A stretch of DNA of 64,000 nt, from contig NZ_BMID01000001.1 in assembly GCF_014641655.1 (NCBI RefSeq), forward strand, positions 868,001-932,000. Direction: 5' to 3'. A program made the position numbers and the translations under genes. Positions 1 to 9,566 of this stretch are shown here, in pieces; the first letter of the stretch is position 1, and each line of letters opens with the position of its first letter. The DNA is from Pseudoblastomonas marina (GTDB taxonomy: Bacteria > Pseudomonadota > Alphaproteobacteria > Sphingomonadales > Sphingomonadaceae). A model generated the notes under the pieces. It was not told the DNA's origin. It saw nothing but the letters and a program-made list of their open reading frames with translations, and did no database searches.

Positions 1-1047
<1,047 letters not shown>

Positions 1048-1140
1048 CGCGCGCAGCTAGCAGCGGCGCGGTTCCTGGGCAATCTTTCGCATGCCGACGG
1101 GTGCCGGGATACGACGCGCCGCATTCGAAGCCGCTCGTCC

Positions 1141-2433
1141 TTACTCCGCCGCGTCGCGCAGTTTCGGATCGAGGCTCCATTGCGGCGCTTCGTCCGCGTC
1201 GCGCAGCCGGGCGCTTTCTTCGTACATCCAGTCGCGGGTCATCGGGATCGCGGCGCGGTCCTTCACATAGAGGATCTGCCAGTTGACCATCGTGCCGTGA
1301 CGGAAGCTCTGTTCGGCGCCGGCGAGGTAGTAGAGCCACATGCGGTAGAACTGCTCGTCGTAGAGCGAGACGATCTCGTCCTTGTGGAGGACCGTGCGGT
1401 TGTACCATTCCTCCAGCGTGTGGCTGTAGTGGAAGCGCATCGCCTCCACGTCCATCACCTGCCAGCCATGCTTCTCGCTCTCGCTCACCAGTTCGGACAG
1501 GGCGGGAATATAGCCACCGGGGAAGATGTACTTTCGCGTCCATGCATCGGTCGTGCCCGGAGGTCCGGCGCGGCCGCAGCAATGGCTGAACATCACCCCG
1601 TCGGGCTTCAGCAGGCGTGCGGTATGCTCGTAGAATTGCGGGTAGTGGATCGTGCCGACATGTTCGAGCAGCCCGACCGAGCAGATGCGATCGAACCGCC
1701 CGCCTACCTCGGCCTCGACGTCGCGATAGTCGCACAATTCGAATTTCACGCGGTCCGCCACGCCCAGCGCCTCGGCGCGCTCCTTGCAGAATGCGATCTG
1801 GTCGGGCGCGAGGGCCACGCCCAGCACGTCGACGTCGTAATGCTTGTGCAGATAGAGCGCGAGCCCGCCCCAGCCGCAGCCGATATCGAGCACCTTCATG
1901 CCCGGCTTCAGGTTCAGCTTGGCCGCGATATGCGCCTTCTTGTCGAGCTGCGCCTGCTCCAGCCTGTTCGCCGGGTCGCGGTAATAGGCCATTGTGTACT
2001 GGCGGTCCTCGTCGAGGAACAGCTCGTAGAGGCGGCGGGTGAGGTTGTAGGTGTGCTCGGCATTCTTGCGCGCTTTGCCGCGCAAATTGATCCCGTCGAA
2101 TTTCGCCGCGGCCTTCTGCAGGAACTTGCGCAGCTTGCCCTGGGCGTGGGTAGCATCGTCGCCGATCTTCTTCGCGTTGCGGGTGAAGAACAGGATCAGG
2201 TCGCGGATATCGTGCGGTTCCTCGACCACCAGCCAGCCCCACATGAAGGCCTCGCCCGCGCCCAGTTGCGGGTAGCGGGCGATATGGCCCGCCGCGCGCT
2301 TGTCGGTCAGGCGGAGGCGGATCGGCTTCTCATCCTCGCCCGATCCGTAGGAGTAGGACTTCCCGTCATGATCGGTGACGGTGAGGCGACCTTCGGAGAT
2401 CAGCCGATTGAGCAGTTTATCGAGTAGCCACAT
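1141..2433 (-). CDS. CFA-synthase-family SAM methyltransferase (divergent)
   Basis: A 430-residue protein of the cyclopropane-fatty-acyl-phospholipid synthase family, which transfers a methylene group from S-adenosylmethionine to unsaturated membrane lipid acyl chains. The SAM motif VLDIGCGWGG is at residues 181-190, a GLLEHVG segment follows, and RKYIFPGGYIP marks the family's C-terminal half. From memory of E. coli Cfa, the Glu, His and Tyr of the bicarbonate site seem kept (LLEHVG, SHCCG, EEWYNR). The upstream YSCAYW motif reads YTMAYY here, so the bicarbonate-contacting Cys is Met, and the HYDxGND motif is not recognisable. It may be a true CFA synthase or a related lipid methyltransferase with altered chemistry. 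The ATG lies 86 bp from a divergent DUF1801 gene. Confidence 0.8.
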   Translation of the reverse strand: MWLLDKLLNRLISEGRLTVTDHDGKSYSYGSGEDEKPIRLRLTDKRAAGHIARYPQLGAGEAFMWGWLVVEEPHDIRDLILFFTRNAKKIGDDATHAQGKLRKFLQKAAAKFDGINLRGKARKNAEHTYNLTRRLYELFLDEDRQYTMAYYRDPANRLEQAQLDKKAHIAAKLNLKPGMKVLDIGCGWGGLALYLHKHYDVDVLGVALAPDQIAFCKERAEALGVADRVKFELCDYRDVEAEVGGRFDRICSVGLLEHVGTIHYPQFYEHTARLLKPDGVMFSHCCGRAGPPGTTDAWTRKYIFPGGYIPALSELVSESEKHGWQVMDVEAMRFHYSHTLEEWYNRTVLHKDEIVSLYDEQFYRMWLYYLAGAEQSFRHGTMVNWQILYVKDRAAIPMTRDWMYEESARLRDADEAPQWSLDPKLRDAAE

Positions 2434-2519
2434 ATGTCATATGTTTATGCCAGTTGCCCGATCTGGCAATAGAATAGAGCGGACGTCCACAGCGGCGCCC
2501 ACCGGGAAGGAGCGTTCGG

Positions 2520-2957
2520 ATGGCGAACAAGACCACGCAGACCGAGGCGAGCGTCGAGGAATTCATCGACACGATCGATCATGAGCGCAAACGCGAAGAG
2601 GCCCGCGAACTGCTCGCGTTGTTCGAGCGCGTGACCGGCGAACGACCGAAGTTGTGGGGCCCTTCGATCATAGGGTTCGGCGAATATCACTACGAATACG
2701 ACAGCGGGCGCGAGGGCGACTGGATGCGGACCGGTTTCAGCCCGCGCAAGGCGAAACATTCGCTCTACCTGATGGGCGGCTATTGCGACGAGGCCGAGGC
2801 CGAGCGGCGCAAGGAGAAACTCGATCGGCTGGGCAAGTGGTCGCGCGGCAAGAGCTGCCTCTACATCACCAAGCTCGACGACGTGGACATGGACGTGCTG
2901 GAGGAGATCGTCGCCGACGACTGGGAGACGATGAACGCGCTTTATCCGCCGGCCTGA
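2520..2957 (+). CDS. DUF1801 domain protein
   Basis: A 145-residue soluble protein with the DUF1801 (YdhG-like) fold signature: an N-terminal helix VEEFIDTIDHERKREEARELL, then the WGPSIIGFGEYHYEY and SLYLMGGY strands, and a C-terminal helix. Related families are small cytoplasmic proteins without an assigned reaction. GGGAAGGAG stands 7 nt before the ATG and fixes the start. The gene is divergent from the CFA-like gene and its last 16 bp overlap the 3' end of the convergent SDR gene. No catalytic residues can be named. Gene call firm, function unknown. Confidence 0.85.
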   Translation: MANKTTQTEASVEEFIDTIDHERKREEARELLALFERVTGERPKLWGPSIIGFGEYHYEYDSGREGDWMRTGFSPRKAKHSLYLMGGYCDEAEAERRKEKLDRLGKWSRGKSCLYITKLDDVDMDVLEEIVADDWETMNALYPPA

Positions 2958-3721
2958 TCCGTCGCGCTGCGGTCGCGCGCGAGGAACATCACGTCGCGAT
3001 CCTGCGACAGGACGTGCTGGCCCGAATCGATATAGAGCGTCTCGCCCGAAGCAAGCGTTCCTTCGGCGAGGAACAGCGCGGCGTCCGCGACCTCCGTGAT
3101 ATCGGTCTTGCGTTCGAGCAGGTTCATCCGGTGCGAGACTTCGGTCTCTGCCTCGTCCTGGTCGTGGCTCGGCAAGATCGCGCCGGGCGCAAGCGCATAG
3201 ACCCGGTCGTCCGAACCGCGATGCGCGATCGCGAGCATCCGCATCGCCGCGGCGACCGCGTGCTTGCTCATCGTGTAGCTGAAGAAATCGGGATTGGGGT
3301 TGGCAAGCTTCTGGTCGGTCAGCTGGATCACGCGTCGCCCGGCGCTGCTCTTGGCATGTTCGAGAAAGGCCTCCGCCATCCGCACCGGTGCGAGGGCGTT
3401 GACGTGCATGGCGTGCTCGAAAATCGTCGGGTCGACCTTGTCGTAACTGTCGCGCTCGAACACGCTCGCGCAGTTCACCAGAACGCGCCAGTCGGGCAGG
3501 CGTTCGGCTAGCTCGTCGATCATCTGAACTGCCGAACCGCTATTGGCGAGATCGCGCTGGATGATTTCGGCCGAGGGCAATTCGTCGGCGAGCGCCTGCG
3601 CTTCCTCTTCGGAGGTGCCGTAATGGATCACGACGTGCCACCCGGCTTCGGCGAAACGACGGACGATCTGCGCGCCGATGCGCTTGGCACCGCCGGTAAC
3701 GAGGACGGATGGCTTGTTCAT
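2942..3721 (-). CDS. SDR oxidoreductase, pteridine-reductase-like (FolM/PTR1 type)
   Basis: A 259-residue short-chain dehydrogenase/reductase. The nucleotide-binding TGGAKRIG motif is at residues 9-16, NCAS at 83-86, and the catalytic pair Y149/K153 in SYTMSK. Where most SDRs have a catalytic Ser the protein reads QLTDQ, placing an Asp at about residue 136; this TGGAxRIG plus Asp-Tyr-Lys pattern is that of dihydromonapterin/pteridine reductases. A role in reducing a pterin or folate with NADPH is therefore plausible but inferred. I start at the MNKPS methionine; an upstream in-frame ATG adds seven residues without a better ribosome site. It is the last gene of a probable minus-strand run, 47 bp after the methyltransferase. 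Confidence 0.82.
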   Translation of the reverse strand: MNKPSVLVTGGAKRIGAQIVRRFAEAGWHVVIHYGTSEEEAQALADELPSAEIIQRDLANSGSAVQMIDELAERLPDWRVLVNCASVFERDSYDKVDPTIFEHAMHVNALAPVRMAEAFLEHAKSSAGRRVIQLTDQKLANPNPDFFSYTMSKHAVAAAMRMLAIAHRGSDDRVYALAPGAILPSHDQDEAETEVSHRMNLLERKTDITEVADAALFLAEGTLASGETLYIDSGQHVLSQDRDVMFLARDRSATDQAGG

Positions 3722-3768
3722 GGGCAGCGGCAAAGCACACATGGGTGCACTTGGCTAGCCTTGGCGAC

Positions 3769-4359
3769 CTAGCCGCGCCGAACCGTCAGCGCATACCAGT
3801 CGCGCCGCACGCCATCTGCGCCCTTGCCGCGATATTTCTCCGCTGCATCAATGACAAAGGCTGCATCCCGATAGATGGCCTCGAGCCACTCGGTAGCGGG
3901 GAAGTTGGTGAGCCGGCCGAGCGGATCGCGTGCCTCGCCGTCGCCGAGCTTGTAATTGGCATAGTGCCATCCTCCGGGGCGTAACGCTTTCCGGATCCGT
4001 TCGAGGATGTCGGGGAGCTCGGCCCGCGCGACGTGCAACAGGCAGGCATGTGCCCAGACGGCGTCGTAGGTTTCGATCGCGTCGAGCTCGTCGAATCGCA
4101 TCTGCCGGGCCTCGACGCCGAACCGTTCCTTCGCCTTGCGGATCAGCGCCGATGTCGCGTCGGTTGCGTCGAGATCGAACCCGCGCTCGATCATGCGAGC
4201 GGCATCTTGACCCGTGCCGCAACCGAGTTCGAGAATACGCGCTCCGGGGGCGAGCCGGTCGAGAAAGCCGTCGAGATGGACGCTGTGCGTGGTGCCGAAA
4301 CTGAATGCGAAACGAGGAGCGTTGGCCTCGTACCAGGCCAATGTCTCCGCGTCGCTCAA
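3769..4359 (-). CDS. class I SAM-dependent methyltransferase
   Basis: A 196-residue Rossmann methyltransferase. SAM motif I is [14 protein letters not shown] near residue 40, followed by the LDATDATS acidic loop and a [12 protein letters not shown] motif. The substrate is not evident. The best start is a TTG that overlaps the rlmN stop in the sequence TTGA, giving a 4-nt overlap and likely translational coupling; the frame is also open further upstream but only as antisense-like sequence within rlmN. It is probably cotranscribed with rlmN, which would fit, but does not prove, a role in RNA or protein methylation. Confidence 0.8.
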   Translation of the reverse strand: MSDAETLAWYEANAPRFAFSFGTTHSVHLDGFLDRLAPGARILELGCGTGQDAARMIERGFDLDATDATSALIRKAKERFGVEARQMRFDELDAIETYDAVWAHACLLHVARAELPDILERIRKALRPGGWHYANYKLGDGEARDPLGRLTNFPATEWLEAIYRDAAFVIDAAEKYRGKGADGVRRDWYALTVRRG

Positions 4360-5594
4360 CCGGCGGCCGCCGCGGCAGCCTCGCGGTCGCGCTGGGCGCG
4401 ACTCTTCTTTTCGGCGGTCGTCTTCAACTGGCCGCAGGCGGCGTCGATATCGCGCCCGCGCGGGGTGCGGACGGGCGCGCTGATACCGGCCTCGAACACG
4501 ATGCTCGAGAAAGCCCTGATCCGTTCGGGAGTCGAGCACTCGTAAGGCGCACCGGGCCAGGGGTTGAACGGGATCAAATTGACCTTGGCCGGCAGGTCGA
4601 ACTGGTTGATCAGGCGGACGAGTTCACGCGCGTCGTCGTCGCTGTCGTTCTTGTCCTTGAGCATCACGTATTCGAAGGTGATGCGGCGCGCATTCGAGGC
4701 TCCAGGATAGTCGGCACAGGCCTGCAGCAGTTCCTCGATGCCGTACTTCCTGTTGATCGGCACGATCTCGTCGCGGACCTTCTTGGTCACCGCGTGGAGC
4801 GAGACGGCGAGGTTGACGCCGATCTCCTCGCCGCAGCGTGCCATGGCGGGCACCACACCGCTGGTCGAGAGCGTGATCCGCCGCTTGGAGAGGGCGAGCC
4901 CTTCGCCGTCCATCACGATCCGCAGCGCATCGCGGACATTGTCGAAATTGTAGAGCGGTTCGCCCATGCCCATCATCACGATATTGGTGAGCAGTCGGCC
5001 GTCGGCGCGGTATTCGGATTCGCTTTCCTCTTCGGCGAAATCCATCTTGCCCTTGGGCCATTCGCCCAGCGCATCGCGCGCGAGCATGACCTGGCCGACG
5101 ATCTCGCCCGGGGTGAGGTTGCGCACGAGGCGCATCGTGCCGGTGTGGCAGAAGCGGCAATTGAGCGTGCAGCCCACCTGCGAGGAAACGCACAGCGTGC
5201 CGCGGGTCTCATCGGGGATGAAAACCATCTCGTATTCGTGGCCGTCGGCTGTCTTGAGCAGCCATTTGCGCGTGCCGTCGGACGAATGCTGCGCCTCGAC
5301 CACGTCGGGCCGGGCGATCACGAAGCGCTCGGCGAGCCAGGGGCGCATGGTCTTGGCGATATCGGTCATCGCCTCGAATTCGGTCTCGCCGCGATGGTAG
5401 ATCCAGTGGAACACCTGCTTGGCGCGCAGCTTGGACTGCTTGGCATCGAGCCCGGCGCCCGCGAACAGGTCCATGATCTGCTTCTTGGTGAGGCCGAGCA
5501 GGTCGATGCGGCCATCGGCGCGCGGCGTGATCTCGCGCGCGACGGGAACGGGGTCGACCTGCCCCGGTATGGCCATGAGGTTCGTGTCTGCCAT
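4356..5594 (-). CDS. rlmN: 23S rRNA (adenine-2503-C2)-methyltransferase
   Basis: A 412-residue radical SAM enzyme that methylates C2 of A2503 in 23S rRNA (and A37 in some tRNAs). The CxxxCxxC iron-sulfur motif is C142-TLN-C146-RF-C149; C135 lies just upstream, and the C-terminal catalytic cysteine of the family is in YECSTPE. GMGEPL and LSTSGVVP are the other family signatures. Length is normal, with a slightly long N-terminus. It sits 47 bp downstream of the IalB-like gene on the same strand, and its stop overlaps the start of the next methyltransferase. Confidence 0.97.
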   Translation of the reverse strand: MADTNLMAIPGQVDPVPVAREITPRADGRIDLLGLTKKQIMDLFAGAGLDAKQSKLRAKQVFHWIYHRGETEFEAMTDIAKTMRPWLAERFVIARPDVVEAQHSSDGTRKWLLKTADGHEYEMVFIPDETRGTLCVSSQVGCTLNCRFCHTGTMRLVRNLTPGEIVGQVMLARDALGEWPKGKMDFAEEESESEYRADGRLLTNIVMMGMGEPLYNFDNVRDALRIVMDGEGLALSKRRITLSTSGVVPAMARCGEEIGVNLAVSLHAVTKKVRDEIVPINRKYGIEELLQACADYPGASNARRITFEYVMLKDKNDSDDDARELVRLINQFDLPAKVNLIPFNPWPGAPYECSTPERIRAFSSIVFEAGISAPVRTPRGRDIDAACGQLKTTAEKKSRAQRDREAAAAAAG

Positions 5595-5641
5595 GGGAAG
5601 GCGCGATATAGGGACGGCTATCGGGTTTGGCTAGCGTCGCG

Positions 5642-6130
5642 TCATCGCGTCCTGGCGCAACCCACCGTCGCGGCATCGATGGCGGTGGCGGCCCCCGACA
5701 GGTCGTAGCGATCGGAGAAGCGAGTGCCGCTCTTGTCGGTCGCAGTCACCCGCATCGAGTTGGCCAAGCGCATCGCGGCGATCACTGCGGCGTCCATACG
5801 CTTGTGGCGGGCCCACGCATCACCGCCGCCGCCGACGAGTTCGAAACTGTCGCGCCCGACACGCAGGCGGATCACTCCGCCGTCGCGAACCTCTCGCGAC
5901 AGGCGGAAATGAAGCTGGTTGCGGACCCCGCGATTCGGCCAAGTCCCGACGCTTGCGAATGGTTCGAAGCGGCGCTGTCGATCGCTAGGCTCGGCTGCGG
6001 CGATGGCATAGCAGCGCGGCACGCGCGGATCGCGGAACGCGCCCCAGCTGTCGAACACGCCAAGGCTGTCGCGCGCCATGGCCGGGACCGCGAGGAGCAC
6101 CATGGCCCCGAACACGGCGAACCCCTTCAT
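5642..6130 (-). CDS. IalB-like exported protein (invasion associated locus B family)
   Basis: A 162-residue protein with a clear signal peptide (MKGFAVFGAMVLLAVPAMAR, cleavage near residue 19-20). The mature part has the IalB pattern: an early SWGAF, CYAI with a conserved Cys, and a second Cys near the C-terminus (VGCAR), probably forming a disulfide in the periplasm. IalB proteins are small periplasmic or outer-membrane-associated proteins with roles described in Bartonella; their role in free-living bacteria is unclear. Its ATG overlaps the greB stop (ATGA), which indicates translational coupling. Confidence 0.8.
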   Translation of the reverse strand: MKGFAVFGAMVLLAVPAMARDSLGVFDSWGAFRDPRVPRCYAIAAAEPSDRQRRFEPFASVGTWPNRGVRNQLHFRLSREVRDGGVIRLRVGRDSFELVGGGGDAWARHKRMDAAVIAAMRLANSMRVTATDKSGTRFSDRYDLSGAATAIDAATVGCARTR

Positions 6131-6624
6131 GCGGCGTTCTCCCGCGCCGGGTATTGGATCGCCACGATCTCGTATTCCTTCTCGCCGCCGGGCAGGAAGA
6201 CAGTGCGCAGATCGCCGACCTCGGCCCCTTTTAAGGCCCGCGCGAGTGGGCTCGACCAACCGATCCGGCCTGATCCCGCATCCTGTTCGTCATCACCCAC
6301 CAGCGTCACGACCCGCTCGTCATCGTGCTCGTCCGCCAGCGTCACGGTCGCGCCGAAGAACGCGCGGGTGCGATCGGGCTGGGCCGAGGGATCGACGACG
6401 CGCGCATTCTTCATCCGGCGCGCGAGGAAGGCGAGCTCGCGGTCGATCTCGCGCATTCGCTTGCGGCCGTAGAGATAATCGCCGTTCTCGCTGCGATCGC
6501 CATTGCCGGCAGCCCAGCTGACGATCTCGACGATCTCGGGCCGTTCCTTCGACAGCAAATGGTCGTAGCGCGCCTTTAGAGCCGCCAGGCCAGCGGGCGT
6601 AATCGGATGTCCGTCATGTTTCAC
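6127..6624 (-). CDS. greB: transcription elongation factor GreB
   Basis: A 165-residue Gre factor that rescues backtracked RNA polymerase by stimulating transcript cleavage. The N-terminal coiled-coil contains ITPAG near residue 9 and the acidic tip motif DRSENGDY; RKRMREIDREL and the C-terminal FKBP-like domain (IGWSSPLARAL, VFLPGG) follow. The start is GTG (VKHDGHPIT); the first ATG is too far in to leave an intact domain. It lies 10 bp downstream of the transglycosylase and overlaps the IalB-like gene by 4 nt, so the genes are very likely cotranscribed. GreB rather than GreA from the SWAA and RKRMREID motifs. Confidence 0.93.
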   Translation of the reverse strand: MKHDGHPITPAGLAALKARYDHLLSKERPEIVEIVSWAAGNGDRSENGDYLYGRKRMREIDRELAFLARRMKNARVVDPSAQPDRTRAFFGATVTLADEHDDERVVTLVGDDEQDAGSGRIGWSSPLARALKGAEVGDLRTVFLPGGEKEYEIVAIQYPARENAA

Positions 6625-6634
6625 CCTCGAGGCT

Positions 6635-8608
6635 TTAGCGCGAAGGAACCGGCCTTCCAAGGAAGCGGCTGGGGGTACGCGGCGTGCCGTATCGCGCCTG
6701 CTCGGGATAGAGCTGCTCGTAGGCCACTGCATTGCCGAGCACGCGCTGGACGTAGTTCTTGGTCTCGAAGAACGGGATTTTCTCGATCCACTCCTCCCAC
6801 GAAATCTCGCCCTTGCGCGGATCGCCATTGCGCTCGATCCACTGGATCGCGCGACCCGGGCCGGCATTGTAGCCGACCAGCGCGAGCGGGTAGCTGCCGC
6901 CGAAACGGTCCATCAGCTGCGCGAAATAGGCGTTGCCGAGCCGCATATTGTATTGCGGATCCTCGAGCAGCGCGTTGCGCGAATAGGTCACGCCGAGATT
7001 GCGCGCGGTGTCCTGCGCGGTCCCCGGGATCAGCTGCATCAGTCCATAGGCATTGGCATGGCTCAAGGCCTTGGTCGCGAATTCACTTTCCTGCCGCGAG
7101 ATCGCGTGGACCATCGTCCAGTAGGAATTGATCGGCGTGTCGAGCTTTGGATAGCCGACGCGCTCGAACCCGGGCACGCCATTGGCCTGCGTCGCTGCGC
7201 CGAGATGAACCGCCAGGTCGCGGCGGCCGAGTTCCTGTGCGAGATCGTAGACCATCTGCGCCCTGGTCGGGGTATCGGCCCACTCGGCGAGCTCGGTCAG
7301 GAAGTAACGCGTGTCGCGCCAGTCGAGCCCGCCGCGCGCGGCTTCCTTGACCGCCTGCACCAGCGGCATGGCGGCGAAGCGGACGCGTTCCTGCTCGGTC
7401 GGCTGCGGGGTAGGGGGCGCGGCAATGGTCGGGAACTCACGGCCAAGGCGTTCGAGCGCAAGCTGGCCGTAGAACATGTCGGGATATTGCGCGGCCATTT
7501 CGTAATAGCGATTGGCCTCCGCCTGGTTGCCCGCACGCTGCGAAGCGAAGCCGGCCCAGTAGAAACCCTTTGACCGGGTCGGCGCAGTCTTGGCTGCGGC
7601 ACCGTAGCGATAGAATAGCGGCGCGGCACCCGCGGGATCGTCGAGCTGCCACATCGCGCTCGTCCCTCCGAGCCACACCAATGAGGTGTAGTCGTCGCGG
7701 ATCGAGTAGCTCATGTCGCTGATATCGGCATCCGGGGCGAAGGCTTGGTCGACCTTCTGCGCAATCCGGAAGGCAGAGGAAGCACCGCCATCGCGCGCCA
7801 CTTCGAGCACTTCGGCGAGCCACAACTCGCCGTCGAGTGCGGGAGCCGTCATGGTCGGTGCATTGGCGAGCAGGGCCACTGCGGCCGATTGCTGGCCGTT
7901 GCGGCGCCACTGGCGGGCCTGGTTGTAGAGATAGCCGGGATCGCTGCGTGCATTTGCAGGCACGTTCAGTCCGATATCCTGCGGCTCGGAACCCTGGATG
8001 ATCGCCAGTCGCGCCATGTAGAGATCGCGCTTGGCCGGCGAGACGAAGCTGATCGCACGCGCCGCGGCCTCAGTGCTACGCTGCCACAGGAGCGCGTCCA
8101 TCCGCATGTCGTGATCGGCCTGCGTGAAGCGCGAACCGAACAGGCCGGACAGATACACTTCGGTGACCGAATTCATCTCTCCGCCGCGCCAGGATTCGCG
8201 TGCCCAGCGAAACGCTTCGTCGCGCCCGAGCTGGCCGAGCGCCATCGCGTAGCGCGCCTTGGCGGTGTTGGTCAGCGGCGGAAACCGGTCGTGGAAAGCG
8301 ACGAGGCGCGCGGCGGGAACCGCCTGCTTGTCGAGTGCGCGTTCGGCGCGGCGCTGGATCAGTTCCTGCCGCGGGAGTCCCGGATTGGCCTCGATGAAGT
8401 TGGCGTACGTCTCGAAGCCGTAACCTTCGCTCTCGGTCAGGTTCTTCCACTGGCGCAGCGCCTGCGCCATGGCTCCGGGCTGCTGCGCTTCGACGCGCTC
8501 GCGCATTTGGTCCCAGCGATCGGCCTGCTGCGCATTCGCAGCCCCCCCGGCCAGTACGAGGGGAAGAGCGGCGGAAGCGAGCAATATGCGACGTATCATG
8601 CTGGACAT
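6635..8608 (-). CDS. soluble lytic murein transglycosylase (Slt70-like)
   Basis: A 657-residue periplasmic enzyme that cleaves peptidoglycan between MurNAc and GlcNAc to give 1,6-anhydro products. A signal peptide is obvious (MSSMIRRILLASAALPLVLAGGAANA). A long helical superhelix follows, and the catalytic domain is C-terminal: RQESEF contains the catalytic Glu near residue 507, with AYGLMQL and VGYNAGPGR after it. AAGGAGGG 10 nt before the ATG supports this start. It begins a run of same-strand genes and is divergent from dapA across a 76-bp promoter gap. AmpG, encoded later in the window, would import the anhydro-muropeptides this enzyme makes. Confidence 0.92.
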   Translation of the reverse strand: MSSMIRRILLASAALPLVLAGGAANAQQADRWDQMRERVEAQQPGAMAQALRQWKNLTESEGYGFETYANFIEANPGLPRQELIQRRAERALDKQAVPAARLVAFHDRFPPLTNTAKARYAMALGQLGRDEAFRWARESWRGGEMNSVTEVYLSGLFGSRFTQADHDMRMDALLWQRSTEAAARAISFVSPAKRDLYMARLAIIQGSEPQDIGLNVPANARSDPGYLYNQARQWRRNGQQSAAVALLANAPTMTAPALDGELWLAEVLEVARDGGASSAFRIAQKVDQAFAPDADISDMSYSIRDDYTSLVWLGGTSAMWQLDDPAGAAPLFYRYGAAAKTAPTRSKGFYWAGFASQRAGNQAEANRYYEMAAQYPDMFYGQLALERLGREFPTIAAPPTPQPTEQERVRFAAMPLVQAVKEAARGGLDWRDTRYFLTELAEWADTPTRAQMVYDLAQELGRRDLAVHLGAATQANGVPGFERVGYPKLDTPINSYWTMVHAISRQESEFATKALSHANAYGLMQLIPGTAQDTARNLGVTYSRNALLEDPQYNMRLGNAYFAQLMDRFGGSYPLALVGYNAGPGRAIQWIERNGDPRKGEISWEEWIEKIPFFETKNYVQRVLGNAVAYEQLYPEQARYGTPRTPSRFLGRPVPSR

Positions 8609-8684
8609 CGTAGTGATTCCCTCCTTATCGCACGCTGAACGCGCGACCGTCCGGTCCGTTTCCGCGACGATACGAGGTAATAGC

Positions 8685-9566
8685 ATGTTTTCCGGTTCGA
8701 TTCCCGCCTTGGTGACGCCCTTCAAGGACGGCAAGTTCGATGAACAGACCTATCGCCGCCTGATCGACTGGCAAATCGAGCAGGGCAGCAGCGGGCTGGT
8801 GCCCTGCGGGACGACCGGCGAGGCATCGACGCTGTCGATCGAGGAACATCATCGCGTGGTCGAAGTCTGCATCGACCAAGCCGCCGGGCGCGTGCCCGTG
8901 ATCGCGGGCTGCGGCAGCAACGATACCCAGAACGCGCTCGCGCATATGCGCTTCTGCAAGGAGGCGGGCGCCGCTGCGGGCCTGTGTGTCGCACCTTATT
9001 ACAACCGCCCGAGCCAGACGGGCCTGATCGCGCATTTCAGCTATCTCGCCGAGAATTCGGACCTGCCGATCGTGCTCTACAACGTGCCGAGCCGGACGGT
9101 CACCGATATCGAGGACGAGACGGTGGTCGAACTGGTCCGCAAGTATCCCGACCGGATCGTGGCGATCAAGGATGCCAGCGGCGACCTGTCGCGGGTGGCC
9201 GACCACCGCATGGGCCTCGACAAGGATTTCTGCCAACTATCGGGCAATGACGAATTGTGGCTCCCGCATTCGGCAGCGGGCGGTTCGGGCTGCATTTCGG
9301 TCTCGGCGAATGTGGCACCGGCGCTGTGCGCCGAATTCTACGAGGCGATGGCGGCCAACGATCTCGTACGCGCACGCGAACTGAACGACCGGCTCTTCCC
9401 GCTGCACTACGCGATGTTCTCCGACGCCAGCCCGGCACCCGCCAAATACGCGCTCAGCCGCGTCCACGACTGGGTCAATGACGAGGTCCGCCTGCCGATC
9501 TGCCGGGCGAGCGACGCCGCCCGGAAAGCGGTCGACGAAGCGCTGGAGCATGCCGGGCTGGTCTAG
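8685..9566 (+). CDS. dapA: 4-hydroxy-tetrahydrodipicolinate synthase
   Basis: A 293-residue TIM-barrel aldolase that condenses pyruvate with aspartate semialdehyde, the first committed step of lysine and diaminopimelate synthesis. The Schiff-base lysine is K162 (VAIKDASG), Y132 (LYNVPSR) is the general acid/base, and GTTGE at 42-46 binds the substrate carboxylate. Length is typical. A GAGGT ribosome site precedes the ATG. The TAG stop shares the palindrome CTAG with the stop of the convergent aspartoacylase-family gene. Confidence 0.97.
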   Translation: MFSGSIPALVTPFKDGKFDEQTYRRLIDWQIEQGSSGLVPCGTTGEASTLSIEEHHRVVEVCIDQAAGRVPVIAGCGSNDTQNALAHMRFCKEAGAAAGLCVAPYYNRPSQTGLIAHFSYLAENSDLPIVLYNVPSRTVTDIEDETVVELVRKYPDRIVAIKDASGDLSRVADHRMGLDKDFCQLSGNDELWLPHSAAGGSGCISVSANVAPALCAEFYEAMAANDLVRARELNDRLFPLHYAMFSDASPAPAKYALSRVHDWVNDEVRLPICRASDAARKAVDEALEHAGLV

